This document shows, in pieces, positions 30,161 through 39,133 of a stretch of DNA of 64,000 nt; position 1 is the first letter of the stretch; each line of letters starts with the position of its first letter. Both the position numbers and the translations under genes were made by a program. The notes below the pieces were generated by a model that was not told the origin of the DNA, did no database searches, and saw only the letters and a program-made list of their open reading frames with translations. The stretch is from Streptomyces sp. NBC_00078. Its GTDB lineage: Bacteria > Actinomycetota > Actinomycetes > Streptomycetales > Streptomycetaceae. Location: the NCBI RefSeq assembly GCF_026343335.1, contig NZ_JAPELX010000001.1, positions 5,890,001-5,954,000 of the forward strand. The letters run 5' to 3'.

Positions 30161-30940
30161 GTGCGCGTCCTCCTCTTCGTCCTCCTCGTCGCCGCGGCCG
30201 CTCTCTGGGGAGCGGGAACGGGCCTCGTGCTGCCCCGCGCGGCCCACCGTCTCTCGGTCGAACCGGACGAGCCCTGGAGCTCCCGCTGCCCGGTCGGCCA
30301 TCCGATCACGGGTGCGTACGGGGGATGGCTGGGCCGCGCGAGCTGCCCCGGCGGCGCGGGCGGCGCGGAAGGGGCCGGCCCCTGCGGTGCGTACGGTCCG
30401 AGCACACGCACCATCGCCACGGTGACCGCACTCGTCTGCGCCGCCCTGGCCGCCGCGGCTGGGGGCCCGCACCCCGAGACGGCGGTCTGGGTTCTCCTCG
30501 CCCCCGTCGCGGTCCTGCTGGCCGTCGTCGACCACCGCGTCCACCGTCTCCCCGACGTCCTGACGCTTCCGCTGGCCGCCACGGCCGCCGTGCTGCTGGG
30601 CGTCGCCTCCGTCCTCCCCTCGGCCGCGGGCTCCTGGCCGACCGCTCTCCTCGGCGGTCTCACCCTGGGCGCCGCCTACCTCCTCCTCTTCCTGGCCAAC
30701 CCCTCCGGTATGGGCTTCGGCGACGTGAAGCTGGCCCTCGCCCTCGGCACGGCCCTCGGCTGGTACGGCTGGCGGGTCCTGCTGACGGGTGCCTTCGCGG
30801 GGCTGCTCTACGGCGCGCTGTACGGCCTCGGGATGGTCGTCGTACGCCGGGCCGGCCGCAAGTCGGCGATTCCGCTCGGGCCGTTCATGCTGGGCGGCGC
30901 GTTCACGGGGCTGCTGCTGGGCGCTTCTGCGGGGGCGTGA
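30161..30940 (+). CDS. Prepilin peptidase (TadV/CpaA, A24 family)
   Basis: A 259-residue integral membrane aspartic protease that would cleave the Flp pilin, the TadE proteins and probably the pilin-toxin protein after the glycine of their G|Q sites. The two catalytic aspartates are D124 (AVVDHRVHRLPD) and D188 in the GxGD motif (GMGFGDVKLALALG). About seven helices are predicted. Three cysteines in the first loop (C43, C62, C75) recall the zinc-binding loop of larger prepilin peptidases. No Shine-Dalgarno precedes the GTG, in line with a leaderless start. It lies about 5 kb from the main Tad cluster, beside the pilin-toxin. Confidence 0.93.
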   Translation: MRVLLFVLLVAAAALWGAGTGLVLPRAAHRLSVEPDEPWSSRCPVGHPITGAYGGWLGRASCPGGAGGAEGAGPCGAYGPSTRTIATVTALVCAALAAAAGGPHPETAVWVLLAPVAVLLAVVDHRVHRLPDVLTLPLAATAAVLLGVASVLPSAAGSWPTALLGGLTLGAAYLLLFLANPSGMGFGDVKLALALGTALGWYGWRVLLTGAFAGLLYGALYGLGMVVVRRAGRKSAIPLGPFMLGGAFTGLLLGASAGA

Positions 30941-31003
30941 CCGTAGGGGTACGGCGTACGGTGAAGAACGACCGCTGAGGGACCAACCAGGGCGAGGGCT
31001 CCG

Positions 31004-31582
31004 ATGTCGAAGATCGTGCTGATGATGGGCGTCTCCCTCGACGGCTACATCGAGGGCCCCGACCACGACATCAGCTGGCACCGCGTCGACGAGGAACTGC
31101 ACCAGCACCTCAACAACGAGATCAGAGGCTACGGCGCGCTCCTGAGCGGCCGCCGCGTCTACGAGCTGATGGCCGACTACTGGCCCACCGCGGACGCGGA
31201 CCCGAACGCCTCCGCCATCACCTCAGAGTTCGCCGCGATCTGGCGGGACATCCCGAAGGTCGTGTACTCACGGACCCTGGAGCGGGCCGAGTGGAACGCG
31301 ACCGTCGTGCGGGACGTCGTCCCCGAGGAGGTCAGGGCGCTCAAGGAGCGGTCAAAGCGGGATCTCGGGCTCGGCGGGGCCGAGGTCGCCGGGGAGTTCC
31401 TGCGGCTCGGGCTCGTCGACGCGTACTCGATCTGCGTCCACCCCGTCGTCGTCGGACGTGGCAGGAAGCTCTTCCCGGAGGGCGACATCGCCGCATCCCT
31501 CCGGCTCGTCGAGAGCCGCACCTTCGGCAACGGCGTCGTACAGCTGCGGTACGAGCGAAGCGACACCGGCGGCGCCTCGTAA
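31004..31582 (+). CDS. Dihydrofolate reductase-like / RibD C-terminal family reductase
   Basis: A 192-residue protein of the bacterial bifunctional deaminase-reductase C-terminal fold (MSKIVLMMGVSLDGYIEGPDHDISWH, LLSGRRVYELMADYWP, LGLGGAEVAGEFLRLGLVDAYSICVHPVVVGRGRKLFP). Stand-alone members reduce unknown pteridine- or flavin-like substrates with NADPH and are not true DHFRs. CAGGGCGAGGG precedes the ATG. It is followed 42 bp later by the oxidoreductase gene. Confidence 0.88.
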   Translation: MSKIVLMMGVSLDGYIEGPDHDISWHRVDEELHQHLNNEIRGYGALLSGRRVYELMADYWPTADADPNASAITSEFAAIWRDIPKVVYSRTLERAEWNATVVRDVVPEEVRALKERSKRDLGLGGAEVAGEFLRLGLVDAYSICVHPVVVGRGRKLFPEGDIAASLRLVESRTFGNGVVQLRYERSDTGGAS

Positions 31583-31624
31583 AGGAGTTGTCCCGCTCGG
31601 CGCGGCGCGGGTAGGAAGGACGGC

Positions 31625-32500
31625 ATGACTGGACTCGGTGCTGTGTTCCGGCCCCAACTGCCCCCCGAGCGACTGCGCGCCGTCGCCCGTATCGCCGACG
31701 AGAGCGGGCTTGAGGAGCTCTGGCTGTGGGAGGACTGTTTCCGGGAGGGCGGGATCTCGACCGCCGCAGCCGCCCTCGCCTGGACCGAGCGAGTGCGAGT
31801 CGGCGTCGGACTGCTTCCCGTGCCGCTGCGGAACGTCGCCATCACCGCCATGGAAGCCGCCTCCCTCCACCGGATGTTCCCGGGGCGGGCCGTCGTCGGC
31901 GTCGGGCACGGCGTGCAGGACTGGATGGGGCAGGTCGGGGCGCGGGTCGAGTCGCCGGTGACCTTGCTTCGCGAGCATCTCGACGCGCTGCGCGCCCTGC
32001 TGCGCGGGGAGCAGCTCACGACCGATGGACGATACGTCCACCTCGACGACGTCGGCCTCGACTGGCCGCCGTCGCATCCCGTGCCCGTTTTCGCCGGTGC
32101 CACCGGGCCGCGTTCGCTGCGGCTGTCCGGTGAGGCCGCGGACGGCACCGTCCTGACCGCTTCCACCACGGCCGACGGGGTACGGCGGGCCCGTCAACTC
32201 ATCGACGAGGGGCGGGAGTCGGCCGGGCGGTCCGGCGACCCGCACGAGGTCGTCGTCTATCTGCTCACCGCCACCGGACCCGACGCCGCCTCCCGGCTCC
32301 GGTCCGAACTGGCCGACGAGGGGCTCGACGCCGTCCCCGGCCTCGGGGTCGCCGGGGACGCCGGTGCCGTCGCCACGGCCGTACAACGACTCGCCGAGGC
32401 GGGCGCCGACAGGGTGATCCTCCAGCCGACGGGAGACGAGCCCGACGCCGAGGGTTTCGTGCGGTTCGCGGCCGAAGAGGTCAGACCTTTCGTCAAGTGA
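31625..32500 (+). CDS. LLM-class (F420-type) oxidoreductase
   Basis: The 291-residue protein has the luciferase-like TIM-barrel pattern (LRAVARIADESGLEELWLWEDCF, ERVRVGVGLLPVPLRNVAITAMEAASLHRMFPGRAVVGVGHG, VFAGATGPRSLRLSGEAADGTVL). Such enzymes in actinomycetes mostly use coenzyme F420 to oxidise or reduce small organic molecules. The substrate is unknown. It may be co-transcribed with the reductase upstream. Confidence 0.9.
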   Translation: MTGLGAVFRPQLPPERLRAVARIADESGLEELWLWEDCFREGGISTAAAALAWTERVRVGVGLLPVPLRNVAITAMEAASLHRMFPGRAVVGVGHGVQDWMGQVGARVESPVTLLREHLDALRALLRGEQLTTDGRYVHLDDVGLDWPPSHPVPVFAGATGPRSLRLSGEAADGTVLTASTTADGVRRARQLIDEGRESAGRSGDPHEVVVYLLTATGPDAASRLRSELADEGLDAVPGLGVAGDAGAVATAVQRLAEAGADRVILQPTGDEPDAEGFVRFAAEEVRPFVK

Positions 32501-32581
32501 ACGGCCGCGCGCGCCTGGGACGACACGAGCGGGCCGCGTGAACTGCTCCCCGCCCCCCTCTCTGACAGGACAGGCCCCCTC

Positions 32582-33388
32582 ATGCCTCACGAAGAACCCC
32601 ACGGCGACAAGCCCCGCAGCTTCGAGGATCTCGTCGCCGAGGGCGTCGCCGTGTCCACCGAGGGGTGGGACTTTTCCTGGTTCGAGGGCCGGGCCACGGA
32701 GGAGCGGCCCTCATGGGGATACGCCGTCGCCCTGGCCGACCGGCTTGCCGCAGCCACCGCCGCACTGGACGTCCAGACCGGGGGAGGGGAGGTCCTGGCA
32801 TTCGCCCTCGGCCGGGCCGTGAAGGCCCCGGCGCTCACCGCCGCGACCGAGGGCCGGCCACCGAACGTGGCCAGGGCCACCGCCCTGCTGCGCCCGCGCG
32901 GCACCCTGGTCGTCGCCGTGCCCGAGGACGCGCCGCTTCCGTTCGCGGACGGCGCCTTCGACCTCGTCAGCAGCCGGCACCCGGTGACCCCGCACTGGGC
33001 GGAGATCGCCCGCGTCCTGGAGCCGGGCGGCACCTACTTCGCCCAGCACGTCGGCCCGGGCAGCGTGTACGAGCTCGTCGAGTACTTCCTGGGACCGCAG
33101 CCGGACCAGTCGCGCAGCGCCCGCCACCCCGGCGGCGAACGCGCCCGTGCCGAGGCCGCCGGCCTGGAGATCGTCGACCTGCGCGCCGAGCGGCTGCGCA
33201 TCGAGTTCCACGACATCGCGGCCGTCGTGCACTTCCTTCGCAAGGTGGTCTGGATGGTCCCCGGCTTCACCGTCGAGGCGTACGAGGACCGCCTCCGTGC
33301 CCTGCACGAACGGATCGAGGCCGAGGGCCCGTTCGTCGCGCACAGCACCCGGCACCTCTTCGACGCCCGCAGGCCACTCCACCGCTGA
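32582..33388 (+). CDS. Class I SAM-dependent methyltransferase
   Basis: A 268-residue Rossmann-fold methyltransferase. The SAM-binding motif I region is weak (LDVQTGGGEVLAFAL), followed by LLRPRGTLVVAVPEDAPLPFADGAFDLVSSRHPV and WAEIARVLEPGGTYFAQHVG, the UbiE-like pattern. The C-terminal WMVPGFTVEAYEDRLRALHERIEAEGPF cap is common in this type. The substrate is unknown. GACAGGA lies upstream of the ATG. Confidence 0.87.
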   Translation: MPHEEPHGDKPRSFEDLVAEGVAVSTEGWDFSWFEGRATEERPSWGYAVALADRLAAATAALDVQTGGGEVLAFALGRAVKAPALTAATEGRPPNVARATALLRPRGTLVVAVPEDAPLPFADGAFDLVSSRHPVTPHWAEIARVLEPGGTYFAQHVGPGSVYELVEYFLGPQPDQSRSARHPGGERARAEAAGLEIVDLRAERLRIEFHDIAAVVHFLRKVVWMVPGFTVEAYEDRLRALHERIEAEGPFVAHSTRHLFDARRPLHR

Positions 33389-33391
33389 GCG

Positions 33392-34555
33392 CTACGCGTG
33401 CGGGCCCGCGGCCACCTCCCCGATCACCAACTCGGCCTCCGCCTCCAGCACTTCACCCACCCGCTGCGCCTGCTCGCCCACCTCCCGCTCCTGGCGGGCG
33501 GTCAGCCGCCCGAGCGGCTCCACCGTGACGGTCGTACGACGTCCCCGGCGCCGCTGGTGCCAGACGCCCGCCACCACACCGTCCACCAGCAGCACGGGGT
33601 AGTTGCCCGCCTGCCCGCCGGCCAGCGCCCGCTGGTGGGCGGCCCCCGGGAACAGCGTCCGGCGGGGCCGCGCGGCGATGGCGTAGGCATCGAAGTACGG
33701 CAGCAGACGGACCCCGCGGACCCGGCCCCCGGGGAACTCCGTGTCACCGGCCACGACCCAGCACCCCTCCGCCCCCTCGAACACGACCTCCTCGATCTCC
33801 CCCGACCCGGCCAGTTCCGCGAACAACCTCGCTGTCCAACCACCCGGTGCCGCAAGCCACTTGGCGAAGTTCTGCGGCGACGCGGGACCGTACGCGTGCA
33901 GGTAACGGCGTACGAGCTCGCGCAGCGCCTCCTCAGGCGGCAGCGGAGTGAAGTGCGGCGGGCGGGTGTACGTCACCTTGCGGCCCCGGTTCGGGCCGGA
34001 GCACATCGCACCGGACTGGCCGGCCCGGTGCATCACCTGCCGCCAGCGCGGCCACAGGTCCTGGAAGGCGGGCATCACCCGGTCGCCGGCCCAGGAACCG
34101 GTGCGGGCGACGACCTCCTCGCTCAGCTCGTCCACGGTCAGGCACACGCCCTCCAGGGCGTCCCCGATCGCCGCCACGATCTGACGCGCCTGCTCCTCGG
34201 TCACCCGCACGTCCGGTGCGGACGGGCTCGCCCGGGACGGCACGGCGGGCAACGCCGAACACCACAACGGCAGTTCACGCGCGGGCAGCAGGTGCACGGT
34301 CCCGCGCGGCCCGTGCATCTTCACCAGCGAGTCCGGTGCGGGGGCGCCCCACACCGCGGCGCGCACGTCGGCCCGCGTCACGCCCTCGGCCCGTACCCCC
34401 ACCGACACCTCCGCCGCGGACAGCACCTGGGCATGCGCGCCGAGCATCGCGCCGACGACCTCGGCGACCGGAGTACCGCCACCGGCGGATGTGGCCAGGA
34501 ACTGCCGTTCCAGCCGGCGAGCGCTCGCCTCGTTCCACGTGATCTGCAGGGTCAT
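33392..34555 (-). CDS. AlkZ-like winged-helix DNA-binding protein
   Basis: A 387-residue protein of the YcaQ/AlkZ superfamily (three winged helices; some members are DNA glycosylases that remove crosslinked or alkylated bases). Recognisable parts are VVGAMLGAHAQVLSAAEVSVGVR, LVKMHGPRGTVHLLPARELPLW, AYGPASPQNFAKWLA, LLPYFDAYAIAARPRRTLFPG and YPVLLVDGVVAGVWHQRR. Whether this member is catalytic is not clear from sequence. It is convergent with the methyltransferase, only three bases apart. Confidence 0.85.
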   Translation of the reverse strand: MTLQITWNEASARRLERQFLATSAGGGTPVAEVVGAMLGAHAQVLSAAEVSVGVRAEGVTRADVRAAVWGAPAPDSLVKMHGPRGTVHLLPARELPLWCSALPAVPSRASPSAPDVRVTEEQARQIVAAIGDALEGVCLTVDELSEEVVARTGSWAGDRVMPAFQDLWPRWRQVMHRAGQSGAMCSGPNRGRKVTYTRPPHFTPLPPEEALRELVRRYLHAYGPASPQNFAKWLAAPGGWTARLFAELAGSGEIEEVVFEGAEGCWVVAGDTEFPGGRVRGVRLLPYFDAYAIAARPRRTLFPGAAHQRALAGGQAGNYPVLLVDGVVAGVWHQRRRGRRTTVTVEPLGRLTARQEREVGEQAQRVGEVLEAEAELVIGEVAAGPHA

Positions 34556-34726
34556 GAGCCGACGGTAGGCCGGAAGTAGGTCGCAGGCTGTCCGCTATCG
34601 GGGTCCCGCAGGACTTCGTACCGGACAATCGACGCATCAAGGGCGGATCGCAATCGCACATTCGCAGGTGTGGCAGGGTTTCCGCATTGTTATCGAGGTT
34701 TGCTCGCCTCCGCGGTAAGCCTCACG

Positions 34727-34808
34727 TAAGTTCAGGCCAAGGTAATTCGCGTCAGCAAAGCTGCGCGGGCGGCACCGTGCAGCGGAGGGGGCTGCGCGGT
34801 GCCTTTTT
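34727..34808 (+). ncRNA. Candidate small RNA ending in a strong terminator
   Basis: A 13-bp stem with a 7-base loop (34771-34783 with 34791-34803) and TTTTT is a textbook intrinsic terminator, yet no gene ends upstream on this strand; the neighbour to the left is transcribed away. A -10-like TAAGTT lies at 34727-34732. A transcript from about 34739 to 34808 would be 70 nt. No -35 box is convincing. Confidence 0.35.
34771..34808 (+). terminator. Orphan intrinsic terminator
   Basis: GGCACCGTGCAGC pairs with GCTGCGCGGTGCC over 13 pairs including one G-U, followed by TTTTT, which is rare in this genome, where most terminators lack a T-run. Confidence 0.85.
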
Positions 34809-35087
34809 CTGCGTCAAGTCGGTGTTGGCGGCCGGGTCACCCGGTTGGGGGATGCGGGGGCGGCCCGGCCGTGCGAGGCGCGGGATGCGCCAAACGCTCC
34901 GGATCGCTCCGCTCCCGCCCGATTTCCTTGGGAATCCGCTGTGTTCCGGCCATGAACGGGCCATGAACCAGCCATGAGAGGGCCGCTCCGTGCTCATCGG
35001 GGCGTCGCCGTTCGATTCCGGAGAGTAGTTGTGGCACGCCGATGCAGCCAGCAGCACTTACGAAGGGTTATGGTGGAAACCCCCCCT

Positions 35088-35126
35088 CGGGCCGGTCCGT
35101 CTCCCCCCCACGGACCGGCCCGTTTT
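35088..35126 (+). terminator. Second orphan intrinsic terminator
   Basis: CGGGCCGGTCCGT (35088-35100) pairs perfectly with ACGGACCGGCCCG (35110-35122) over a C-rich loop, followed by TTTT. A -10-like TATGGT lies at 35069-35074, so the transcript ended here would be very short, or it ends a longer RNA from upstream. Confidence 0.8.
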
Positions 35127-35183
35127 CTGTGTCTGGCGTGTGCGCCCCGCCACCCTGCTCCCGCCACCTTTCTCTCCCCCCAC

Positions 35184-35219
35184 CCAACGCCCAACGCCCT
35201 GCACCCAACGCCCTGCACC
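35184..35219. repeat. 14-bp tandem repeat upstream of the isoprenyl transferase gene
   Basis: CCCAACGCCCTGCA occurs twice in tandem with a partial third unit in front. The 896-bp gap 34556-35451 otherwise holds two terminators and no credible gene; frames in it are short and poorly biased. Confidence 0.6.
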
Positions 35220-35451
35220 TTGCCCCGGCGCGCGACGCAGGAGTAGTCCGGACGGCTGCGCGGTGGAAGCCCTGTGGAAGCCCTTGCGGCCCGGCCCCGT
35301 TGGCGGCGGACCGGTGCCACGGGGGTAGGCTTCGCCTCCGGGGACCGTCATACGGAGATCCCGGACCGCCATACGGACAGGGCCCGCCCTCGGCCGAGCC
35401 GCCGAGCCCGGGCCGCGCCTGTCCGATCCGTACGGAGGGGCTGACAATCAC

Positions 35452-36225
35452 GTGAACCTGCGCGACAAGCTGCGCGGCCTGCTGGTCAGGCTGTACGCGC
35501 GCCGGGTGGAAGGTCACCTGGACCACGCTCAGGTGCCCAAGCACATCGGCGTCATCATGGACGGCAACCGGCGCTGGGCGAAGGCCGCGGGCTCCACCAC
35601 CGTGCACGGTCACCGGGCCGGCGCCGAGAAGATCGAGGAGTTCCTCGGCTGGTGCAGCGAGACGGACGTCGGTGTCGTCACCCTCTGGCTGCTGTCGACG
35701 GACAACTTCGACCGTCCCCAGGACGAACTCGGTCCGCTCCTCGGGATCATCGAGGACGTCGTACGGACCCTCGCCGCGGACGGCCGCTGGCGTGTGCACC
35801 ACGTCGGCACCCCCGACCTGCTGCCCTCGCAGATGCGCAATGCCCTGAAGGAGGCCGAGGAGTCCACCGCCCACATCGACGGAATACTGGTCAACGTCGC
35901 CATCGGGTACGGCGGACGCCAGGAGATCGCCGACGCGGTGCGCGCGATGCTCGTCGACGCCCAGGACAAGGGCACCTCGATGGAGGAGCTCGCCGAGGCC
36001 GTCGACGTCGACATGATCGGCCGGCACCTCTACACCGGCGCGCAGCCCGACCCCGACCTCGTGATCCGTACCAGCGGCGAACAGCGGTTGTCCGGTTTCA
36101 TGCTGTGGCAGACCGCTCACTCGGAGTACTACTTCTGTGAGGTCTTCTGGCCGGCCTTCCGCAAGGTCGACTTTCTGCGCGCCCTGCGTGACTACGCGGC
36201 GCGCCACCGCCGCTACGGCGGCTGA
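35452..36225 (+). CDS. uppS: Isoprenyl transferase (cis-prenyltransferase)
   Basis: A 257-residue cis-prenyltransferase that condenses isopentenyl diphosphate into cis-polyprenyl diphosphate. The catalytic Asp is D37 (HIGVIMDGNRRWAK), with LWLLSTDNFDRP, VAIGYGGRQEI and RTSGEQRLSGFMLWQTAHSEYYF. Streptomyces carry more than one such enzyme; this N-terminally short, RTSGEQRLSGF-type member may make undecaprenyl or a shorter polyprenyl diphosphate, and sequence alone does not decide. GGAGGGG lies 11 bases before the GTG. Confidence 0.92.
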   Translation: MNLRDKLRGLLVRLYARRVEGHLDHAQVPKHIGVIMDGNRRWAKAAGSTTVHGHRAGAEKIEEFLGWCSETDVGVVTLWLLSTDNFDRPQDELGPLLGIIEDVVRTLAADGRWRVHHVGTPDLLPSQMRNALKEAEESTAHIDGILVNVAIGYGGRQEIADAVRAMLVDAQDKGTSMEELAEAVDVDMIGRHLYTGAQPDPDLVIRTSGEQRLSGFMLWQTAHSEYYFCEVFWPAFRKVDFLRALRDYAARHRRYGG

Positions 36226-36586
36226 CACACATCACGCCTGCTGAGCGGCGCTGCGACCGCCCCGCGGTGGGGCGGAAGCGTCGCGCTTTCCGGAGGGATA
36301 CCCCCAGGCCCCCAGGAGTTCACCAGGGCGCCGTCATATGCGTCGGCATGGCACCGCGTGTTCGAGGGCATAAGCCAGTCAGGTCGATGCCCGAACCACG
36401 GGTGTCGGATCTCAGCGGACGGCACGGGGCCGTCCGCCCGGGAGGCCCTTTGCACCAGCTCGATCGTGCGGTCACTGCACGGACGAAAAGGCGGAGGGCC
36501 GGTTCTCGGCCCTCGCAGGGCGGCCGACAACCGGTCCAGCTCCACTCCGTCGCTCCCCGACCTCATCCGAGGGGGTACGTCCTTCC
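36226..36586 (+). other. Gap with two hairpins before the PIN-PhoH gene
   Basis: A 9-bp stem (36415-36423 with 36429-36437) and an 8-bp stem (36494-36501 with 36507-36514) lie in this 361-bp gap. The first may terminate the isoprenyl transferase transcript and the second may fold in the leader of the next gene. No gene or known riboswitch is seen. Confidence 0.4.
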
Positions 36587-37912
36587 GTGGTGACCAGCAC
36601 AAAGCGCCGCATGCCTGACCGGCGCACTTATGTTCTCGACACCAGCGTCCTGCTGGCCGACCCGAACGCCCTGAACCGCTTCGACGAGCACGAGGTAGTG
36701 CTGCCGATCGTCGTGGTGACAGAGCTGGAGGCCAAGCGGCACCATCCCGAACTCGGCTACTTCGCCCGGCAGGCCCTTCGTCTGCTCGACGAGTTCCGGG
36801 TCCGGCACGGTCGCCTCGACGCCCCCATCCCGATCGGGGAACTCGGCGGCACGGTGCGTGTCGAGCTCAATCACTCGGACCCCAGCGTGCTGCCGACCGG
36901 CTACCGCCTGGGGGACAACGACTCCCGCATCCTCGCGGTCGCCCGCAATCTGCAGGCCGAGGGGTTCGACGTCACGGTCGTGTCGAAGGACCTGCCGCTC
37001 AGGATCAAGGCGTCCTCGGTCGGACTCCTCGCCGAGGAGTACCGGGCCGAGCTCGCCATCACGGGCTCCTCCGGCTGGACCGGAATGTCCGAACTGACCC
37101 TGCCCGGCGAGCAGGTGGACATCCTCTTCGAGGAAGGGCACGTGTATGTGCCCGAGGCCGCAGACCTTCCCGTGCACACGGGGCTGACGATCCAGTCGGA
37201 GCGCGGCAAGGCCCTCGGCCGGGTCACGCCCGAGGGCAACATCCGCCTCGTGCGCGGCGACCGGGAGGCGTTCGGCATCAAGGGGAGGAGCGCGGAACAG
37301 CGGATCGCGCTCGATCTGCTCCTCGACCCGGACGTCGGGATCGTCTCCATGGGCGGCCGGGCCGGCACCGGCAAGTCGGCGCTCGCGCTGTGCGCCGGAC
37401 TTGAGGCTGTGCTGGAGCGGCGCCAGCACCAGAAGGTGATGGTCTTCCGGCCGCTGTACGCGGTCGGCGGGCAGGAACTCGGCTATCTGCCGGGCTCCGA
37501 GTCCGAGAAGATGAGCCCCTGGGCGCAGGCGGTCTTCGACACACTGTCCGCGGTCGCCAGCCGCGAGGTCATCGAAGAGGTCACCTCGCGCGGGATGCTG
37601 GAGGTCCTTCCGCTCACCCACATCCGCGGGCGCTCGCTGCACGACGCGTTCGTGATCGTGGACGAGGCGCAGTCGCTGGAACGGAATGTCCTGCTGACTG
37701 TTCTGTCCCGAATCGGCTCCAATTCAAGGGTGATTCTCACCCATGACGTGGCGCAAAGGGACAATCTGCGCGTCGGTCGCTATGACGGTGTCGTCGCCGT
37801 CGTGGAGAAGCTGAAGGGGCACCCGCTCTTCGCGCACATGACCCTGACGAGGTCCGAGAGGTCCCAGATCGCGGCGCTTGTGACCGAAATGCTGGAGGAC
37901 GGCCAAATCTGA
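36587..37912 (+). CDS. PIN-PhoH family protein (RNase-helicase type ATPase)
   Basis: A 441-residue fusion of a PIN nuclease domain (about 12-150, VLDTSVLLADP with catalytic D18, TELEAKR, GDNDSRILA) and a PhoH ATPase (about 225-435, Walker A GRAGTGKSA near residue 256-264, Walker B AFVIVDEAQSL). PhoH2-type proteins unwind and cleave RNA. It is usually not part of a toxin-antitoxin pair in Streptomyces, and no antitoxin-like ORF is seen here. Two GTG codons stand in tandem at the start; an ATG at 36611 is also possible. Confidence 0.93.
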   Translation: MVTSTKRRMPDRRTYVLDTSVLLADPNALNRFDEHEVVLPIVVVTELEAKRHHPELGYFARQALRLLDEFRVRHGRLDAPIPIGELGGTVRVELNHSDPSVLPTGYRLGDNDSRILAVARNLQAEGFDVTVVSKDLPLRIKASSVGLLAEEYRAELAITGSSGWTGMSELTLPGEQVDILFEEGHVYVPEAADLPVHTGLTIQSERGKALGRVTPEGNIRLVRGDREAFGIKGRSAEQRIALDLLLDPDVGIVSMGGRAGTGKSALALCAGLEAVLERRQHQKVMVFRPLYAVGGQELGYLPGSESEKMSPWAQAVFDTLSAVASREVIEEVTSRGMLEVLPLTHIRGRSLHDAFVIVDEAQSLERNVLLTVLSRIGSNSRVILTHDVAQRDNLRVGRYDGVVAVVEKLKGHPLFAHMTLTRSERSQIAALVTEMLEDGQI

Positions 37913-38311
37913 GGTAATCCAGGCCAGTTGGCGCCGTCTCGCAAAGGCTGTGAGCCTAGCGGGGCGGCGTCTTCGCGTGTTGCTGTTTCTCGAAATCACC
38001 TGGGCCAAACGGGATGTGAGCTTTCACACGCAACTCAGAATTGCCACCCGGCGCCTGGTTACGGCAGAGTCTCACTCCTGTCAGGCCCCGCATACGACAC
38101 ATCTGTACCCCCAGCGGTACGGCACCACAAAAGCATCACAACTAACTCCACAGCGTCGTCGTATGCCGCCCGTGCTCCACGCGGTGCTCCCCTCAAGGGA
38201 GTTGCCCATCGGGTCCGTGCCTCCCGTGACCCCGTAGTTGGGAGGACAGCGCCAGGGGCACGATTGCGTCCGCCAGGGTCACCGACGCGGACGATGCTGG
38301 AAGGAAACCGT
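37913..38311 (+). other. 399-bp leader/promoter region of the lytic transglycosylase gene
   Basis: The stretch is lower in GC than its surroundings, with CCACAAAAGCATCACAACTA near 38130. I looked for a c-di-AMP (ydaO-type) riboswitch, common before Streptomyces wall hydrolases, and did not find its conserved core. No gene is seen. Confidence 0.4.
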
Positions 38312-38995
38312 GTGAGCCGGATTTCGGTCCGGGGATTCGCAGTGGCCTCGGCCACCGCGGTCACCGCCGTCGGAAGCGTTGTCGGAGTTGCCTCGGGCAG
38401 CACCGCCCAGCCCAACGACGCCGAGGCGACGGCAAGCGACGCGACGCTCCTGGCGGACATACCCACGGGCCAGCAGGCCCAGGTCCAGACCGCCTCCCTG
38501 ACGCAGCAGGCCGACGCCCAGGCCATCCAGGCCGACGCGAGCGCCAAGAAGGGCGCCGAGGAGGCTGCCCGCAAGGCTGCCGCCGACACCGCCATCGCCA
38601 AGAAGGAGGCGGCGGAGAAGGCAGCCAAGGAAGCCAAGGAGCGCGCCCGGACGAAGGCCGCGGCCAGCCGCAGCAGCGCCGACTTCCCGGTCCAGAGCTC
38701 GTACTCCGTCGGCGAGATCCAGTCGATGGCACGGCAGATGGTGCCGAGCGGCCAGTTCCAGTGCTTCAGCAACATCGTGGACCACGAGTCCAGCTGGAAC
38801 TACCACGCGGTCAACGCCTCCTCCGGCGCATACGGCCTCTTCCAGGCCCTGCCCGCCTCCAAGTACTCGTCCGTCGGCGCCGACTGGCAGACGAACCCGG
38901 GCACCCAGATCAAGTGGGGCCTGAACTACATGAACAGCCGGTACGGCAGCCCGTGCGAGGCCTGGTCGTTCTGGTCGGCCAACCACTGGTACTGA
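38312..38995 (+). CDS. Secreted lytic transglycosylase (SLT domain)
   Basis: A 227-residue exported protein. The GTG at 38312 has GGAAGG seven bases upstream. A signal peptide (about 1-30, ISVRGFAVASATAVTAVGSVVGVASG) leads to a long Ala/Lys/Glu coiled-coil region (about 50-120, KKGAEEAARKAAADTAIAKKEAAEKAAKEAKERA) and a C-terminal SLT domain (about 135-227). The catalytic Glu is in VDHESSWNYHAVNASSGAYGLFQALP. It would cleave peptidoglycan, probably for growth or sporulation. A terminator follows. Confidence 0.9.
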   Translation: MSRISVRGFAVASATAVTAVGSVVGVASGSTAQPNDAEATASDATLLADIPTGQQAQVQTASLTQQADAQAIQADASAKKGAEEAARKAAADTAIAKKEAAEKAAKEAKERARTKAAASRSSADFPVQSSYSVGEIQSMARQMVPSGQFQCFSNIVDHESSWNYHAVNASSGAYGLFQALPASKYSSVGADWQTNPGTQIKWGLNYMNSRYGSPCEAWSFWSANHWY

Positions 38996-39033
38996 GCCGC
39001 GAGGCCGGCGGCCTCACCTCTCAACCTTGCGCA

Positions 39034-39063
39034 GCCCCTCCCCGTCATAGGGGGAGGGGCTTT
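39034..39063 (+). terminator. Terminator after the transglycosylase gene
   Basis: GCCCCTCCCC (39034-39043) pairs perfectly with GGGGAGGGGC (39051-39060) and is followed by TTT. Confidence 0.8.
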
Positions 39064-39133
39064 CGCCCTGTACGGTCGGACGCGACGACTCCAGGGGGGA
39101 GTGGTGGGGAAAGACGGGGGAAGAGGACGGATC

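Noticed and set aside
25000..30161. An integrated mobile element around the GntR cassette and pilin-toxin
   Set aside because: No integrase, transposase, tRNA or flanking direct repeats were seen, so only a general accessory character is claimed.
35088..35126. Part of a 6S RNA or other known structured RNA
   Set aside because: Only a terminator-type hairpin is clear; no known RNA core could be recognised by eye.
36587..37912. PIN-PhoH as a toxin-antitoxin pair
   Set aside because: No small antitoxin-like ORF with a ribosome site precedes it; the gap holds only hairpins.
37913..38311. A c-di-AMP riboswitch before the lytic transglycosylase
   Set aside because: The context is right, but the conserved core of that riboswitch class was not found.
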